From Spirochaetales bacterium (GTDB lineage: Bacteria > Spirochaetota > Spirochaetia > DAHUYW01): a DNA stretch of 23,872 nucleotides. The translations under genes were made by a program, and so were the position numbers. This document shows positions 22,469 through 23,872 of the stretch, piece by piece. Position 1 is the stretch's first letter, and each line of letters opens with the position of its first letter. The notes beneath the pieces were generated by a model. It was given only the letters and a program-made list of their open reading frames with translations. It did no database searches and was not told where the DNA came from. Location: the NCBI GenBank assembly GCA_027306915.1, contig DAHUYW010000054.1, positions 1-23,872 on the forward strand. Direction: 5' to 3'.

Positions 22469-22497
22469 AGTCTATCACCCGTCGCACACCGTGTCAC
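22469..22497 (-). promoter_or_regulatory. Putative promoter of the exported PCMT-like gene
   Basis: On the minus strand, GTGACA (22497-22492), a 17-nt spacer and TAGACT (22474-22469), matching 5/6 and 4/6. The ATG at 22459 is 9 nt after the -10, again predicting a leader of only a few bases. Confidence 0.5.
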
Positions 22498-22535
22498 GGT
22501 CCGCGATCCGGCGGCCATCGGCCTTCCTTCCATTC

Positions 22536-22564
22536 TTGCCGGAAAGCGGCGATTTCGTTACCAT
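22536..22564 (+). promoter_or_regulatory. Putative promoter of valS
   Basis: TTGCCG (22536-22541), a 17-nt spacer and TACCAT (22559-22564), each 4/6. The predicted leader of about 27 nt contains GAGGAG (22585-22590), 7 nt before the ATG, so this gene uses ordinary Shine-Dalgarno initiation. Confidence 0.4.
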
Positions 22565-22597
22565 TGAAAGATTCCCGGGAACGCGAGGAGTACCCCG

Positions 22598-23872
22598 ATG
22601 AGCGACACGCCACTTCCAAAGGCATATGATCCGAAAACCTTCGAGGACCGCATCTACTCGTTTTGGCTCGAGCAGCGGGTGTTTTCCCCAAGGAAGGACG
22701 GTACCGGGCGCTTCGTAGTCGTCATCCCGCCGCCGAATGTCACCGGTGTGCTTCACCTCGGCCATGGGCTCAACAACTCGGTGCAGGATATCCTCGTCCG
22801 CTACAACCGCATGAAAGGGAAAAAGACCCTCTGGATTCCGGGCACCGATCATGCGGGGATTGCTACTCAGAACGTCGTGGACCGAAGGCTCCGCGAGAAG
22901 GGGATCTCGCGCCACGAGCTGGGCAGGGCGAAGTTCGTCGAGGAAACCTGGAAGGTCGCGAACGAGCACCGCGCCACTATCGTGAAGCAGCTCCAGAAGA
23001 TCGGTGCCTCGTGCGACTGGGAGCGCGAGCGCTTCACTCTCGACGAGGGGCTGTCGCGCGCAGTGCGCGAGGTCTTTGTCAGCCTCTACGAGCGCGGGAT
23101 GATCTATCGGGGCAACTACCTCATCAATTGGTGCTCCTCCTGCGGGACTGCTCTCTCCGACGAGGAGGTCGAGCACCGCGAGATTCACGGCAAGATGTAC
23201 CATTACCGTTATCCCTTCGCCGACGGGGACGGGAGCGTCGAGATCGCGACAACCCGTCCCGAGACGATGCTCGGAGACACTGCGGTTGCCGTCCATCCCG
23301 ATGACGAGCGCTACCGAAAGCTCGTGGGTCGGCGGCTCCGGCTGCCCCTCACCGACCGTGAGATACCGATCGTTGCGGACGCCTATGTCGATCCGGCCTT
23401 CGGGACCGGTGCAGTCAAGGTGACGCCGGCTCACGATCCGAACGACTGGGAGATCGGCAACCGACATGACCTCGCCAGAATCAACATCCTGAATCCCAAT
23501 GGAACCCTGAACGAGAACGTTCCGGTGAAGTATCGCGGTCTCTCGGTCAAGGCGGCGCGGAAGGCGGTTGTCGATGACCTGAAGGCGGCGGGGCTCTTCC
23601 TGCGGGAAGAGGAGCACATCCATCAGGTCGGTCACTGCTATCGATGCGGCACGGTCATCGAGCCCTACCTCTCCACCCAGTGGTTCGTGCGGATGCGCAG
23701 CATGGCCGACAAGGCCCTTGCCGCATGGCAGCGCGGCGAGCTTCATTTCTTCCCTGTGCACGGGGAGAACACCTACTCTCACTGGCTGAACGGGATTCGC
23801 GACTGGTGCATCTCGAGGCAGCTCTGGTGGGGCCACCGCATTCCGGTCTGGTACTGCGATTCCTGCGGCGAG
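22598..23872 (+). CDS. valS: Valyl-tRNA synthetase (partial, 3' end outside window)
   Basis: Charges tRNA-Val with valine and edits mischarged threonine. The first 425 residues of about 900 are visible; the frame is open to the last base. The class I HIGH motif is in PPPNVTGVLHLGHGLNN, followed by MKGKKTLWIPGTDHAGIATQ. The CP1 editing domain is shown by TTRPETMLGDTAVAVHPDD and GTGAVKVTPAHDPNDWEIG. Zinc-binding Cys pairs appear in WCSSCG, HCYRCG and CDSCG, and DWCISRQLWWGHRIPVWYC is typical of the IleRS/ValRS/LeuRS group. The ATG is fixed by GAGGAG at 22585. The KMSKS loop and anticodon domain lie beyond the window. A long open frame on the opposite strand is a composition shadow. Confidence 0.97.
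   Translation, partial: MSDTPLPKAYDPKTFEDRIYSFWLEQRVFSPRKDGTGRFVVVIPPPNVTGVLHLGHGLNNSVQDILVRYNRMKGKKTLWIPGTDHAGIATQNVVDRRLREKGISRHELGRAKFVEETWKVANEHRATIVKQLQKIGASCDWERERFTLDEGLSRAVREVFVSLYERGMIYRGNYLINWCSSCGTALSDEEVEHREIHGKMYHYRYPFADGDGSVEIATTRPETMLGDTAVAVHPDDERYRKLVGRRLRLPLTDREIPIVADAYVDPAFGTGAVKVTPAHDPNDWEIGNRHDLARINILNPNGTLNENVPVKYRGLSVKAARKAVVDDLKAAGLFLREEEHIHQVGHCYRCGTVIEPYLSTQWFVRMRSMADKALAAWQRGELHFFPVHGENTYSHWLNGIRDWCISRQLWWGHRIPVWYCDSCGE

Noticed and set aside
22475..23836. 453-codon open frame on the minus strand opposite valS
   Set aside because: It mirrors the strongly identified valS frame and has no family motifs.
1..23872. Transfer RNA, rRNA, CRISPR, insertion sequence or prophage
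   Set aside because: No T-loop-like sequence outside genes, no regularly spaced repeats, no transposase or phage gene was found.

Overview
The window is a gene-dense, high-GC stretch (roughly 60-65% by eye) of a bacterial chromosome. The gene content points to a spirochaete of the Spirochaetales/Treponema group. The strongest marker is a TRAP transporter preceded by the TPR lipoprotein TatT, the tatT-tatP-dctQM layout described in Treponema. The order murB - cysS - ECF sigma, with a double cyclic-nucleotide-binding regulator nearby, also resembles Treponema pallidum as I remember it. I cannot name the species; a thermophilic or free-living high-GC Spirochaeta-like organism is a guess. I see no tRNA, rRNA, IS element, prophage or CRISPR array. 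No intergenic gap exceeds 300 bp; the longest is 12685-12945.

Layout. Positions 1-1616: 3' part of class I mannose-6-phosphate isomerase, overlapping a YaiI/YqxD-family gene. 1681-5504: a TPR-associated TRAP transporter operon (lipoprotein, binding protein, fused QM permease). 5575-7713, minus strand: asparaginyl-tRNA synthetase and a GNAT acetyltransferase. 7890-9495: ArsC/Spx-like thioredoxin-fold protein overlapping arginine deiminase. 9620-11256: class I DAHP synthase overlapping a DJ-1/PfpI protein. 11317-12684, minus: acetate kinase with a C-terminal extension. 12946-14523: an unrecognised exported protein, possibly an outer-membrane beta barrel. 14530-15441, minus: murB, divergent from cysS (15510-16925).

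16953-20253 is a compact four-gene unit: ECF sigma factor, zinc-finger anti-sigma factor with one membrane segment, a small exported beta-rich protein, and a membrane-anchored protein with two IPT/TIG domains and a transglutaminase fold whose catalytic Cys and His are replaced. After it, under its own near-consensus promoter, comes a regulator with two cyclic-nucleotide-binding domains, a TPR-like linker and a winged helix. On the minus strand follows an exported, degenerate isoaspartyl-methyltransferase homologue, divergent from valS, which runs off the window.

Most novel signals: (1) the ECF/anti-sigma/pseudo-transglutaminase cassette, which looks like an envelope-sensing system; (2) an exported methyltransferase-fold protein that has lost SAM-motif and active-site residues; (3) a recurring arrangement in which a sigma-70-like promoter lies only 6-10 nt from the start codon of a gene without a Shine-Dalgarno sequence, predicting leaderless mRNAs for about six genes; (4) a dense block of competing perfect palindromes between the acetyltransferase and ArsC-like genes.
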